NCBI GenBank assembly: GCA_028688015.1
Contig: JAQTZB010000005.1
Span: 197,421-261,420, forward strand
Source of the DNA: Elusimicrobiales bacterium
GTDB taxonomy: Bacteria; Elusimicrobiota; Elusimicrobia; Elusimicrobiales; UBA9959
Length of the DNA stretch: 64,000 nucleotides
Reading direction: 5' to 3'
Shown here: piece by piece, positions 1 through 10,100 of the stretch
Layout: every line of letters begins with the position of its first letter
Numbering within the stretch: position 1 is the first letter of the stretch
Notes under the pieces: generated by a model
The model's input: the letters and a program-made list of their open reading frames with translations, nothing else
What the model was told of the DNA's origin: nothing
Database searches by the model: none
Made by a program: the position numbers and the translations under genes

Positions 1-375
1 GCCCCCCACCACCAGGAAGGCGCGGTACAGCAGGCGCCGCCCGGCGAACATCTCCGGCACCAGGAAGGGTATCTGCACGCCGTGCGCCATGCCGGGCGCC
101 ACGTTCTCCGCGGGGGTGACGGGGTCGGTCTTGGCGACGAATTTTTTTTCCTCGCCCTCCATGGTGTAGACCTCGGCCTCCCAGTAGTAGGTGCCGGGCG
201 CCCAGGCGGAGGCGCCGGTGTTGACCACCAGCGTCTGGAACAGGATCTCGTCGCCGGCCATCACCGGGTCGGGAGCGGCCACCGTGAACTGCAGGCTGGC
301 GGCCCCGTTCGCGCGCGCGGTCAGCGGGCAGGCGGCCAGCAGCAGCAGCGCGGCGATAGTTTTAGTAAAGCTCAT
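1..375 (-). CDS. Exported hypothetical protein, C-terminus beyond the window
   Basis: The reading frame is open from an ATG at 375 to the window edge (125 codons). An AAGGAT Shine-Dalgarno lies about 8 bases upstream of the ATG. The N-terminus has a basic start and a leucine-rich core, then either a lipobox-like LAAC (Cys16) or a signal peptidase I site after ARA, so it could be a lipoprotein or a soluble periplasmic protein. The mature part (AGDEILFQTLVVNTGASAW) resembles a CARDB-like or Ig-like beta-sandwich. It is the last visible gene of the minus-strand surface-protein block, 56 bases downstream of the PorV-like gene. The exact family and full length cannot be judged. Confidence 0.7.
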   Translation of the reverse strand, partial: MSFTKTIAALLLLAACPLTARANGAASLQFTVAAPDPVMAGDEILFQTLVVNTGASAWAPGTYYWEAEVYTMEGEEKKFVAKTDPVTPAENVAPGMAHGVQIPFLVPEMFAGRRLLYRAFLVVGG

Positions 376-431
376 CTGTTGTATCCTTAAAAGCAAAATC
401 AATTCTTCCAAATTTTACCCGCTATCGGCAA

Positions 432-1376
432 TTAGAACTTCATGGCGAGCGACACGCGGTGCGCGCTGCCCAGTTCGCCGTAGGGCGCCAGCGCGTAGTC
501 CATGGAGAACTCGCCCAGGTTCAGCCCGATGCCCGCGAAGAAGCCGAACAGGCTGGAGACCCCGCCCGCCCCGCCTCCCAGCTCCGTGCCCAGGATGGCG
601 TCCCGGTCCCCGGAAGAGGAGGTCTTGTAGCCGGCGCGCAGCCGGAAGTTCTCGGCCGCCCGGTACTCGGCCCCCAGCCGCAGCGAAGGCCCGTCGTCGT
701 TGGGAAAGTCCGCCTGCGCGGCCAGCAGCAGCGGCGCGCCCGGCAGCTCCGCCGAGGCCCCGGCCCTGAAGGTGAGCGGCAGCGGGAAGGCGTCGTCGCG
801 GAATTTGATCTTGGTGCCCAGGTTGGTCAGCGCCGCGCCGTACTTCACGCGCGACCCGTCGCGCCGGTACAGCGCGCCCAGGTCCACCGCGGCCGCGTGG
901 GCGGACACCCCGCCTATCTTCTGCCCGACGTATTTAACCGCCCCGCCCAGGCTGAGTTCCCCGAAGTCGAAGCCGCGCCCGGCAGTCAGGGCCAGGTCGC
1001 GCGCGGTGAAGTCGCCGGTGGCGGCGCCGAGGTCGTCACGCCCCTCCATCTGGCCGGCCGAGAAGTAAGTGACGCCGAAGCCCCAGGGACGCGCCAGCAG
1101 GGCCGCCTGCGAGACGCCCATGTCCTGGATATGCCAGGCGTGGGAGAACATCGCCGTTTTGGGCTCCGGGATGCCGCTCCAGGCCAGCCCGGCGGGATTA
1201 TAATGCAGCGCGGAGGCGTCGTCGGCCACCGCGGTAAAGGCCTCGCCCATGCCCAGCGCCCGGGCCCCGAAGCCCAGCCGCAGGAACTGCGCCGCCGAAC
1301 TCTCCGCCGCCCCGGCCGGGGCCGCAGCCAGGACCGCTCCCAGCGCCGCCGTGATGAATGTGATGCGCTTTTTCAT
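432..1376 (-). CDS. PorV/PorQ (UPF0164) family outer-membrane beta-barrel protein
   Basis: The 314-aa protein starts with a clear signal peptide ending in AGA. Directly after it comes the signature of the PorV/PorQ family: FLRLGFGARALGMGEAF, then AVADDASALHYNPAGLAW. The rest alternates polar and hydrophobic residues as in FadL-like barrels and ends in Phe (LAMKF), typical of outer-membrane barrels. A GGGGA Shine-Dalgarno supports the ATG at 1376. In Bacteroidota, PorV is the shuttle that carries type IX secretion cargo to the PorU attachment complex; many other phyla have relatives of unknown role. Two proteins of the same block (3140-7099 and 10722-36161) carry FlgD/T9SS-like C-terminal modules, so a role in their surface delivery is plausible but inferred. 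No type IX core gene is in this window. Confidence 0.8.
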   Translation of the reverse strand: MKKRITFITAALGAVLAAAPAGAAESSAAQFLRLGFGARALGMGEAFTAVADDASALHYNPAGLAWSGIPEPKTAMFSHAWHIQDMGVSQAALLARPWGFGVTYFSAGQMEGRDDLGAATGDFTARDLALTAGRGFDFGELSLGGAVKYVGQKIGGVSAHAAAVDLGALYRRDGSRVKYGAALTNLGTKIKFRDDAFPLPLTFRAGASAELPGAPLLLAAQADFPNDDGPSLRLGAEYRAAENFRLRAGYKTSSSGDRDAILGTELGGGAGGVSSLFGFFAGIGLNLGEFSMDYALAPYGELGSAHRVSLAMKF

Positions 1377-1396
1377 ATGATTTCCCCAAAAGCCGC

Positions 1397-3121
1397 CTAC
1401 TTGCCTCCGACGTCGATGCGGTTGAACTCGGCCTTGCCTTCCACCAGGTCATAGGTCTTGAAGACATAGGGCACGGCCGGCGTGGGGCCCGTGGCCTCGG
1501 TCATGTAGTAGTCGAACACCGTCACCTCGCCCACCTGCCGGCGCGCTATGATGCGCACGCTGTCGGCCTTGTTGTCGGCGCCGGCTATGATGCCCACTAT
1601 GGTCTTCTCGCCGAAGTCCACCTTGGGCGCCTCTTCGCTCGACAGCGTCTCCCAGACCTTCTGCCAGGCGCGCTTGCCCTTCACGGTATAGAAGAAAGGT
1701 TTAGCCGACTTCACAGCCGTGGTGAAGCCGCTCCACTCCTGGTCCTTCTCCTTCTCCGCGGGCGCCATCTCCAGGTCCAGCTCCTTCTCCTCGTCGGGCA
1801 GCGCGGTGCCGCTCTCCGCGGCCGCCGCCAGCGCCGTTGCGGTGCCCTGCACCGGGTCCGACACCGAGGCCCCGGAGAGCGACGCGTCGCCGCTAATCAG
1901 CGCCAGCATCACGTCGTTCAGCTCGCCCTCGCTGCAGTTGGTGCAGTCTATACTGTCGAAAGTGTAGCCGTCCAGCGCCCTGGCGGCGTCGGGGCCGAGG
2001 CGCTTGATGATCTCTTCCCACATCTCCTGGTAGCTCAGCTTGCGCGTCTCCTTGGTGCCTTCCGACGCGCCCGCGCCGGAACTGCGGGAAATAAGCTTGG
2101 TCTTGCAGTTGTCCGGGATATTGTCGTCGAACACGTCCACGCAGGCCACCGCCAGGCCCTCTTCCTGCCCGGGCGGCATGAAGGCCTTGAAAGAGCGGTT
2201 CTCTTTGGCCCCCGCCGTCAGCATGGTAATGTCCTTGGGCGACTCCGGCGAGGGCAGGCCGCCCAGCGTCAGCTTCAGCGCCACGTTGGTGACGCTCTGG
2301 CCGCCGGTGTTCTGTACCACCACCTGGAACTGCATCTCCTGCGACAGGTCGCTGCCCCCGCTGATCAGTTCCAGAGAGGTCACGGCCACGTTCTTGGACT
2401 GCGACGCCGACTCCGACTTCAGCGAGAAGCTGTAGGCGTTGCTTTCCGCTATCTTGGTGCCGGCCGCGTCGAGGCCCTCCACCTTCCAGTAATAGAGCGA
2501 CGGGTCCATGGACAGCTTCTCCGTCTCGTCCGGGTTCTCGGGATAGGAGTACATGCCGGAGGCGGAGTTGCCCTGGTGCTTGAGCGGGTACAGGCCGGGG
2601 CCCTCGCCCACGGTCACCTTGTAGGTGCTGGCGCCGCTGGCCACCCAGCGGAAGGTCAGCGGCTTGTCGGTCAGGCCGCGCGCGCCGTTGGGCGGGTAGA
2701 TCAGGTTGATGTTGGGGCTGGAGATCTGGAACGACGCCTCCTGGATGACGGTGTCGGCGCCCAGGCTGGCCTCGGCGCGGAACTTGTAGACTCCGGGCAC
2801 GCTGTAGAAGCGGGCTATCGCCAGCCCGGAGAGCTGGCTGTTGGAGTTGCCCAGCGTGGCGCGGGCCGAATTGCCCACGTGGCGGAAGACAGCGCCGCCG
2901 GAGGGGTTGTAAATGGTGAAGATGAAGGTTATCATGCTGTCGCTGGCCACGGAGTTGGAGACTATCTGCCGCAGCGCGATGGTCTCGGTATTGGTGAAGG
3001 TGGTGCGCGAGTTGCCGGAGCCGTCCAGCGCGGCCACGCCGGCCGCCGTCAGCGCCGCCCGGGCCGGGGCCGCGGCCAGCCCGGCCGCCGCCGCTAGAAC
3101 GCAGATCTTTAAAAGCTTCAT
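1397..3121 (-). CDS. Exported protein with Ig-like domains and a PrcB-like C-terminal domain
   Basis: The 574-aa protein has a signal peptide (cleavage probably after ARA) and an AGAGGT ribosome site before the ATG. Residues 30-140 are an all-beta region. Residues about 145-235 look like an Ig/FnIII-type sandwich (YPPNGARG, FRWVASG, YYWKVEG). Residues about 245-345 look like a CARDB adhesion-type domain (VVVQNTGGQSVTNVALKLTL). A Glu/Lys-rich linker follows. The last 110 residues (AWQKVWETLSSEEAPKVDF, IIAGADNKADSVRI, AVPYVF) fit the PrcB C-terminal domain, first known from the Treponema denticola dentilisin complex. The gene sits 18 bases downstream of the 1319-aa surface protein and 20 bases upstream of the PorV-like gene, so it probably shares their transcript. 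The PrcB assignment is by motif recall and is moderately sure. Confidence 0.65.
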   Translation of the reverse strand: MKLLKICVLAAAAGLAAAPARAALTAAGVAALDGSGNSRTTFTNTETIALRQIVSNSVASDSMITFIFTIYNPSGGAVFRHVGNSARATLGNSNSQLSGLAIARFYSVPGVYKFRAEASLGADTVIQEASFQISSPNINLIYPPNGARGLTDKPLTFRWVASGASTYKVTVGEGPGLYPLKHQGNSASGMYSYPENPDETEKLSMDPSLYYWKVEGLDAAGTKIAESNAYSFSLKSESASQSKNVAVTSLELISGGSDLSQEMQFQVVVQNTGGQSVTNVALKLTLGGLPSPESPKDITMLTAGAKENRSFKAFMPPGQEEGLAVACVDVFDDNIPDNCKTKLISRSSGAGASEGTKETRKLSYQEMWEEIIKRLGPDAARALDGYTFDSIDCTNCSEGELNDVMLALISGDASLSGASVSDPVQGTATALAAAAESGTALPDEEKELDLEMAPAEKEKDQEWSGFTTAVKSAKPFFYTVKGKRAWQKVWETLSSEEAPKVDFGEKTIVGIIAGADNKADSVRIIARRQVGEVTVFDYYMTEATGPTPAVPYVFKTYDLVEGKAEFNRIDVGGK

Positions 3122-3139
3122 AAATTACCTCTCTGCTCC

Positions 3140-6100
3140 CTATCTTACTATCGCGAACTTCTTCACCGTTTTCCGGTATTCCCCGGTAGGCTCGTACTTC
3201 ACCCGCGCCGAGTACATATAGACCCCCGAGGCCACCCCCGACGGGATGTTCCAGGTGACCTCGGAGACATTGCCCGCAGTGGTAAACTCCCCGTCGCTGA
3301 ATTCTTTTATGGGCCGCCCCGTAAGGTCGAAGACGGTGAGCTGCTTGAGCACCGGGGACTGGTCGCTCTCCAGGTGGAAGGTCACCGAGCGCCGCGCCGG
3401 GTTGGGGTAGGCGTAGACCTTGTCGGAGCGCAGCAGCTCGCCCAGCGGGCTCAGGCGCAGGTTCTGGCCGGGGGCCAGCGTGACCTGCAGCAGCTTGGCG
3501 CCGCCGGCGCCGTCCGGCACCTTAAGAGAATATCTCCCGGGCAGCAGGTTGCTTATCAGGAAGCGACCGCCCGCGCCTACCGGGGCCACCGCCACCAGGC
3601 GGCTGCCCTGGTAGAGCTCCACGGCCGCGCTCCCCGCAGCCAGGGGGCGGCTGCCCAGCGCGCTCAGCCGGTAAGCGGCCAGTTCCCCGCCTACGCTGGC
3701 CAGCTCGACATCCACGGAAAGGGTGAACAGAACCTCGGCGTAGCCCGTCGGGATCTGGTCCGAAGCCACCGAGCTAGCGAAGCCGTCGGAGAGCCAGGTG
3801 GCCTCCACGCGGTAAATGCCCTCGCCCAGGCCGGCCAGCGTGAAGCTGCCGCTGCCGTCGTCCACCGTGTAGGCGGTCTTCACCACGGCCAGGTTGCGGT
3901 CTATGGCCTCCACCAGCACGCCCGTCACCCCGGCGCCGGCCGCGGTGTAGACGTTGCCGGCTATGGAATCTGCCAGGCTGGGCGCTGCCCGCCCGGAGGC
4001 CAGCGGCGACGCTCCCGACCAGTTGCCGGCCTCGTCGCTGGCCCAGATCTTGAGGTAGTAGGTCACGCCCGGAGTAAGCCCCGAGAGCAGGTGGTACTGC
4101 GTAGAGCCGGGAACCACGCCGGCGGTAGAGATGGCCACCTGGTTCATGGCGGCGGCGGTGCTGAAAGCCGCGCCGGCCCAGGTGGAATAATTAATGGCGA
4201 ACCAGCTGTTGTCCGACAGGCTGCCCAGAGCCCCGTCGTCGCCCGGCGCCGTCCAGCTGGCCAGCAGGCGGCCCGGCAGCGCGCCCATGGCTGCCGAGGA
4301 GAAAGTTATGGCGCCCGGCGCCGCGGTATCGCGCACGGTGAAGGTGGTGGCGTAGATCCCAGCCGGCGGCTCGTTGGCCGGGACCGCGCCGTCGCGCGGG
4401 ACGGCGTAGACGTAGTAGGTGACGTTGTGCTGCAGCGCGCCGCGCAGCGGGCCGTCGGGGTAGAAATTCCAGTTCGCTCCGCCGGCCGTCATGGTGGAGA
4501 CCGGGGAGTTGACCCAGGCCCCCGTGAAGAAGTTCCACCATTTCAGGTCCGCGGCGCGCCGCAGGGTCAGGCCGACATACGGAACGCCGGAGTTGGGCCC
4601 GGTGTCGGCCGCCGTGCCTGAGATGACGGCCGGGGTCTCCACGGTGGCGTCGGCCGCCGGGACGGTGATAAAGGCCGTGGGGACGCTCGCGTCATAGGTA
4701 AAGGTGGCGGTGGCGTAGGGCACCGAGAAGTTCTGCGCCGTGTCGCTGGAGCGGGCCACCACCTGGTAGGCAATGCCGGCGGTCCAGGCTATGCCGGAAG
4801 TGTCGTAGGTCCACGCGTTGGTCCCCGACGCCTGCAGCCACACCGGCGTGGCCGAGATGAAATCGGCGCCGTCCCAGTAATTATTGCTGCCCAAATGCTG
4901 TATGGTTATCTCGCTGCCGGCGATGGGGTACTCCAGGTTGGGCGCGGCGGTGCCGGCCACTGCGGCCAGCGCGGAATGGAAGCCGGCCGAAGGCGCGGTC
5001 AGGCGCACCTCGGGCCCGCTGGTGTTCTTGAGCACCAGGAACGCGTCGGTGACGGAAACGAAGTTGCCGGCCCCGTCGAGCGCGCGCACCGAGATATAGT
5101 TGGTGACGCCGCTGGCCAGCGCGCCGAAGTTCAGCGCCCACGGCCCCTCGTAGAAGGTGGCGCCCGGGGTTAACCCTGGCAGCTGCGTCCAGGCCAGCAC
5201 GTCGGCGCCGGCGGTGCCGGGCGCGGAGGCGGCGCTGTACTCAGCTGCGTACAGGCCAGAGCCGCCGGCCGCGTCGTAGAAGTTCACGGCGTAGACGGCG
5301 CCCGGGTCGGTCTTGCGCCAGACCGTCTCGCCGCCCTGCAGGTCTTGTATGGTCGGGGCCGCGGTATCCTTGAGAATGTAGAAGGCGTCGGGCGCATCCG
5401 CGTAGTTGCCCACGCCGTCGTAAGCCCGCACGGAGACGTAACTGGTGCCGGAGGGCAGCAGCGCCCACTGCGCGGAGGTGAGCCCCCAGTCGGCGGTGTA
5501 GGAATTGGCGTCTATGTTGGTGACGGCGTCGGTCCAGTCGAAGACCAGCGTGCCGGTGCCGGCCGCACCGGTGGTTGCGCGCACCTGCAGCCGGTCCAGG
5601 TAGGAGCCGCCGGAATCCGCCAGGTCCACGTTATAGAGGGCGCTGTTGGCGCTGCGCCAGTTCATGTCGCCCGCCTGGTTATTGGTTATGACCGGGTCGA
5701 AGGTATCCGCGCCGGCCAGCGTGACGGTGGCGCCGAGCTGCGTCCAGGAGGTTTCGGCCCCGGCGGCGTTGCGCGCCTTGGCGCGGAAGTAATACGTGGT
5801 CACCGGCTCCAGGCCGGCGGCGATTATGGCCACGCCCGCGGACCAGCCCGGTCCCGCCGTGAACGCGCCGCCGAAGGCGGGGGCTGTGGAGGCCTGGGCC
5901 AGGTATTCCGTATCCGGAGGGTTGCCGTTGGCCAGCCACTGCGCGCTTACGGAGAAAGCCCCGACGGCGGAGAAGCTTTCGGCCAGGGCCAGCGGTGGCG
6001 CGGCGCTGGTGGCGGTGGCCGGCAGCGCGGCGGCCAGGCCGGCCGTGCCGGCCGCGTTAAGCGCTGCTACGCGCAGGTAATGCGTGACGTTCGGCGTCAG

Positions 6101-7099
6101 CCCGGAGAAGGCCGCGGTAACGTCCACCGTGAGCGAAGAGCCCTGCACCGTGGCGAAGCCGTCGGTGGAGTACTGCAGCAGGTAGCGCGTGCCGGCGGGA
6201 TTGCCGCTGGCGTTCCAGCAGGCCGCCACCGTGACCGAGCTGACCCCGCAGAGCGAGGCGGCGGAAGGCGTTACCGCCGCCGTGATGGTGGCGCCGAACA
6301 GCGAGTAAGGCGTCTCGTCGCCCAGGTCGCCGATGGCCTTGAGGCGCACGTAGTAGGTGGCGTTGGGCGAGAGGCCGGTGAAGGTGTGGCTGGAGCCGGT
6401 CACGTTGGCGAAACCGCCGGTTAGGAAACCGGGGTCCGCGCCGAGCTGCACGAAGTGCAGCGTGCCTGGGGAGTTGGCTTCCCCGTCCCAAGCCACGGTA
6501 AGGCTGGAGGAGAACACGGCGGCGAAGCCCTGCGGCGTGGGCGTGGCCGGCAGGGTCTGGAACGACGCCGCCGGCGAGTAGTCGGTGAAATCCTCGCTCA
6601 TGTATGCGGCGCGCAGGCGGGTATAGTAGGTGGTATTGCCTTTCAGGCCCTGCAGGCTCTCCGGCCAGAATGCCGTGGCGCTGGTAATTACCGCGCCGCC
6701 GAAACTCGGCAGGCTGGAGGTTTCCACGAAATAGACCGTGCCGGAAGGGTTCGGGTCTCCGCCGGTGCCGCTTACCGAGGCGGAGGAAGCGAAGACCTGG
6801 CTGTGCACGATAGCGTACGGGTTGGCCGGCAGCTTAGAGAAGTAACCGCTCTCCAGTTCTACTCCGGCCGCGCCGGCCGTGGACGCAGCCACCTGCCCAA
6901 GCGACCCGGACAGCAGCTTGCCCCCTCCGGATAGTTCCACGGAGCCCGCGCCGCCGGTCACCAGGTCGTCGGAGATCTCGGTGGTGCCGGAGGTCTTGGG
7001 CACCCCGCCCCAACTGAGCGCGGCCAAGGCAAAGCCCAGCGGCGCGCTCAACAGCGCCCGCCGCAGGACTTTGGAATTAATGGCCGCCTTAAGGTTCAT
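3140..7099 (-). CDS. Secreted FnIII/Ig-repeat surface protein with FlgD/T9SS-like C-terminal module
   Basis: The 1319-aa protein has an N-terminal Arg-Arg plus hydrophobic stretch as signal peptide. Residues about 90-470 hold four or five FnIII-like repeats marked by NxTYY(V/L/F)R and GLSPN-type turns. Residues about 475-1000 hold Ig-like OmpL47-type repeats (DGAGNF, TNYISVRA). After another FnIII unit, residues about 1045-1110 form a carboxypeptidase-regulatory-like domain (GVTGVLVEA, DDGSGSFTLAGL, YRVEATW). The last ~185 residues contain a second such sandwich and a FlgD-Ig/T9SS-like module starting YAYPNPARR and ending KKFAIVR. That tail is closely similar to the end of the giant protein at 10722. 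The start at 7099 is the only convincing one, though its AGGA lies unusually close to the ATG. A surface or adhesion role is likely; the ligand is unknown. Confidence 0.8.
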   Translation of the reverse strand: MNLKAAINSKVLRRALLSAPLGFALAALSWGGVPKTSGTTEISDDLVTGGAGSVELSGGGKLLSGSLGQVAASTAGAAGVELESGYFSKLPANPYAIVHSQVFASSASVSGTGGDPNPSGTVYFVETSSLPSFGGAVITSATAFWPESLQGLKGNTTYYTRLRAAYMSEDFTDYSPAASFQTLPATPTPQGFAAVFSSSLTVAWDGEANSPGTLHFVQLGADPGFLTGGFANVTGSSHTFTGLSPNATYYVRLKAIGDLGDETPYSLFGATITAAVTPSAASLCGVSSVTVAACWNASGNPAGTRYLLQYSTDGFATVQGSSLTVDVTAAFSGLTPNVTHYLRVAALNAAGTAGLAAALPATATSAAPPLALAESFSAVGAFSVSAQWLANGNPPDTEYLAQASTAPAFGGAFTAGPGWSAGVAIIAAGLEPVTTYYFRAKARNAAGAETSWTQLGATVTLAGADTFDPVITNNQAGDMNWRSANSALYNVDLADSGGSYLDRLQVRATTGAAGTGTLVFDWTDAVTNIDANSYTADWGLTSAQWALLPSGTSYVSVRAYDGVGNYADAPDAFYILKDTAAPTIQDLQGGETVWRKTDPGAVYAVNFYDAAGGSGLYAAEYSAASAPGTAGADVLAWTQLPGLTPGATFYEGPWALNFGALASGVTNYISVRALDGAGNFVSVTDAFLVLKNTSGPEVRLTAPSAGFHSALAAVAGTAAPNLEYPIAGSEITIQHLGSNNYWDGADFISATPVWLQASGTNAWTYDTSGIAWTAGIAYQVVARSSDTAQNFSVPYATATFTYDASVPTAFITVPAADATVETPAVISGTAADTGPNSGVPYVGLTLRRAADLKWWNFFTGAWVNSPVSTMTAGGANWNFYPDGPLRGALQHNVTYYVYAVPRDGAVPANEPPAGIYATTFTVRDTAAPGAITFSSAAMGALPGRLLASWTAPGDDGALGSLSDNSWFAINYSTWAGAAFSTAAAMNQVAISTAGVVPGSTQYHLLSGLTPGVTYYLKIWASDEAGNWSGASPLASGRAAPSLADSIAGNVYTAAGAGVTGVLVEAIDRNLAVVKTAYTVDDGSGSFTLAGLGEGIYRVEATWLSDGFASSVASDQIPTGYAEVLFTLSVDVELASVGGELAAYRLSALGSRPLAAGSAAVELYQGSRLVAVAPVGAGGRFLISNLLPGRYSLKVPDGAGGAKLLQVTLAPGQNLRLSPLGELLRSDKVYAYPNPARRSVTFHLESDQSPVLKQLTVFDLTGRPIKEFSDGEFTTAGNVSEVTWNIPSGVASGVYMYSARVKYEPTGEYRKTVKKFAIVR

Positions 7100-7140
7100 A
7101 TCCTAAAGTCTTTTTGACACTCCTCCCAGCCTTGCCCCCT

Positions 7141-10100
7141 TTACGTAGCGGTCCAGGTGCCGGTGCTGCCTATAACCACCCATTTATCCAGACTAGCTAT
7201 GCGCAGCGTGATGGTGGCATAAGTCTCCGCAACGCTGGCGTTAGCCAGCGTGCCCCCGACAGTGGAATCGGAGATGGCGTCGAAAGTATAGGCCTGGATT
7301 ATGACGCCGCCCGTACCGAGCTTGACCACGGTTATTTCCGCCCCGATGTTCTCCGCGCTGATGGCCGGCAATGTTATGGTCTGCGGGGTAGCGGAGTTAA
7401 CGGTAAAGGTCTTGCCGAAGTCGGCCGCGGTTACGGTAAAGCCCGCGTCGGCGGCCTCCACCGGGCGCCGCGCTATCCTGCCGGTGCCGGTCACCGTCAT
7501 CGAGCCCACGCTGAGCAGCCCGGTGGAGCTCATGGAGGATATCACCGCGTTGCCCGAATTGCGCCAGATCTGGGCGTAGACGTTTGAAACAGTCCCGGTG
7601 GATTTCACGTCCAGGGCCGCCTTGGGATCGCCGGTACCCACGCCCATGCCGCCGGTGCGCAGAAAACCCGCGAGCACGGTGCCGGCGCCCTTGATCTGCA
7701 GATAAGCGTTGCTGTTGGTATTATTGGCGTCGATGACCAGCTCCAAAGCGTCGTCGGAACTTATAACCCCGTGAACCACGCCGGTCTGCCCCAGATAAAG
7801 GCCGCCGATGTTCCACACATCCAACGCGCCGCGCGGAGCCGCGGTGCCTATACCTAACCGGCCCCTGGTTGTCAGAGAACTTACGCTCAGCATGCCGGTG
7901 GAACTCAGCGAGGAAACTATCACCCCGCCCGAGTCGCGCCAGATCTGGGCCTGGATATTGGCCGCCGTCCCGGTAGAGACAATATCCAGCCTGGCCTTCG
8001 GGTCGCTGCTTCCTATGCCCATACTGCCGGAGTCCGAGACGAATACCCGCACCTGGTTTTGAGCTATTCCGAGCGAGTCGTAGACCTGATAAAGCTTAAG
8101 GCCGCCCCCTGAACCGGCCGCAACCGGCTCCAGCCACCAGCGGTGGGCGCCGCCCTCGCGGAAAACGAACTTGCCGGTATCCAGGATCATATCCCCGCCC
8201 TGGCTGTGCAGCCGCACGCCGCTCAGGCCGCTCTCCGCGCCGAGGATCACAGTTCCGTCCGCGGCCACCGTGAGCGCGGTGGACGTTGGCCCATAAGACA
8301 CCTGGAACAGCCCGACCGGAGCAGAGGTGCCCACGCCTACCGAGCCGGCGAAATAATTGTTCCCCGCACCGCTGGAAACCAGCACCCCCGACAGGGAGGC
8401 CAGGGAGATCCGGTTTATGGGTTTATCGGCCATATCAAGCGCCTGCGTAGCCGTATGGTTGCCCAGGTTGTCCACGCTGGACCAGTCGCTCTTGCAGTTG
8501 TCGGAGATGCAGATGGCGGCGGTGGCGTTGATAGTACCCGTCACGTCCAGCGCGTACGCGGGCACAGTTTCGTTGATGCCGAGGTTTCCGTTGCCCAGGA
8601 GCGTCAGCAGGTTGCCGCCGCCGTAGTTGCGCACGCCGAACACCGTTTCGAGCGCGCCCAGGGCCTGCTCCGCGATGTCGTTCTTCTTGCCTCCCTCCAG
8701 CTGCACCGCGGCCACCGAATCCGTGGGATCCGCGCTGCCTATGACGCCGCTGAGGAGCGTGCCGACGGCGCCCGCCGCGCTGGAAAAACCGTTGAGATGC
8801 AGGCCGCCGGTCGGGCTGTTGGCCGTAATAAGGCCGAAGGTATCCGTCTGGGCGAGGCTGGTCATGCCATGGGCAATATCCCCGTCGCCGAGGATGATCT
8901 TACCGTTTCCGCCCGACGGGGAATAGGCGCGGATGATCTGGTTAACATCCAGGTCATAGCCCGGAGTCGGCGTTCCGACGCCCACATTGCCGGCGAAGTA
9001 ACTGTCGCCGGTGCCGCTCGAGATGAGTACGCCGGTCTGGCTGATATTTCCGGCCACGGTCAGCTTCTGGTCCGGAGCGGCCGCGCCGACGCCGATAGCG
9101 GAGCCGTCATCGTATATCACCGAGTCGGCGATAGTGCTCGCGTTGGACCAGCGGGTCAGCTTGCCGGCCGTTCCGGTCATGGCGGTAAAAGCGCCGGCGC
9201 CATTGCCCTTTAACACGCCGGTCAGCGTGGTGGCCCCCGTGCCGCCCTGGCCTACGGAAAGCGCGGTGGTAAGGCCCGTCAGGCTGGTGATATCGCTGTT
9301 CGCCCCGCTTTTGGCCCCGCCCAGGCCGCTCAGGGCCGCGGCGTTGTTAAGCGCGCCCAGCAAGGCCTGGATGTCGGGCGAAGGGGTTATGCCGGCGTAG
9401 GTTACGAGGTCGGCGTCATAAACCTGCACATCGGTGCCCGGCACCAGGCCGAGCAGCGTGCGGGCCTGCGCCGCGGTAAGCTCCAGGGGCGGCCCGGCCA
9501 TGCCTAAATTGTTGCCGAGCAGGCTCGCGTCGGCAATGTTGCCCATCTTAGCCAGCGTTACCGAGCCGTCCGCCAGCTTCGCGGTGGTGACAGAGTTGTC
9601 GGCCAGCAGGCCGGCGGTGACCCCGGTCAGGCCCGCGCCGTTACCGACGAACGCGGCGGCCTTGAGCACGCCGGTAGCGGACATGGAGGAAATTATATCG
9701 CCGTTGCCGTCCCGCCAGATCTGGGCGTACACATCCGACAGCGTGCCGGTGGAGACGATGTCCAGCACGGCGTACGGGGTGCCGGTGCCTATACCCACGG
9801 TGCCGGCGGACACGACCAGCGTGGACCCCCCCACAGAGAAACCGCTGCCGCCGGCCGCGATATTGCCGGCTATCGTCAGATGGCCGTTATCCAGGGACAG
9901 TGCCGCATTGGCCGCCTGTATAACCCTGAAATAGCCGGAGCCGCGGTGCATGGTCAAGTAACTGTCGTTGGGTTCGCCGTCTGGCATCCAGGAGAGTTTG
10001 GCGTCGTTGTCGAGACGGATGTCGCTGCCCCTTACGGTAAGCGAGGAGGCGGACAGCGTCAGCTGCCCGGTCATGGTATCGCCGATCTTGGCTACTGAAC

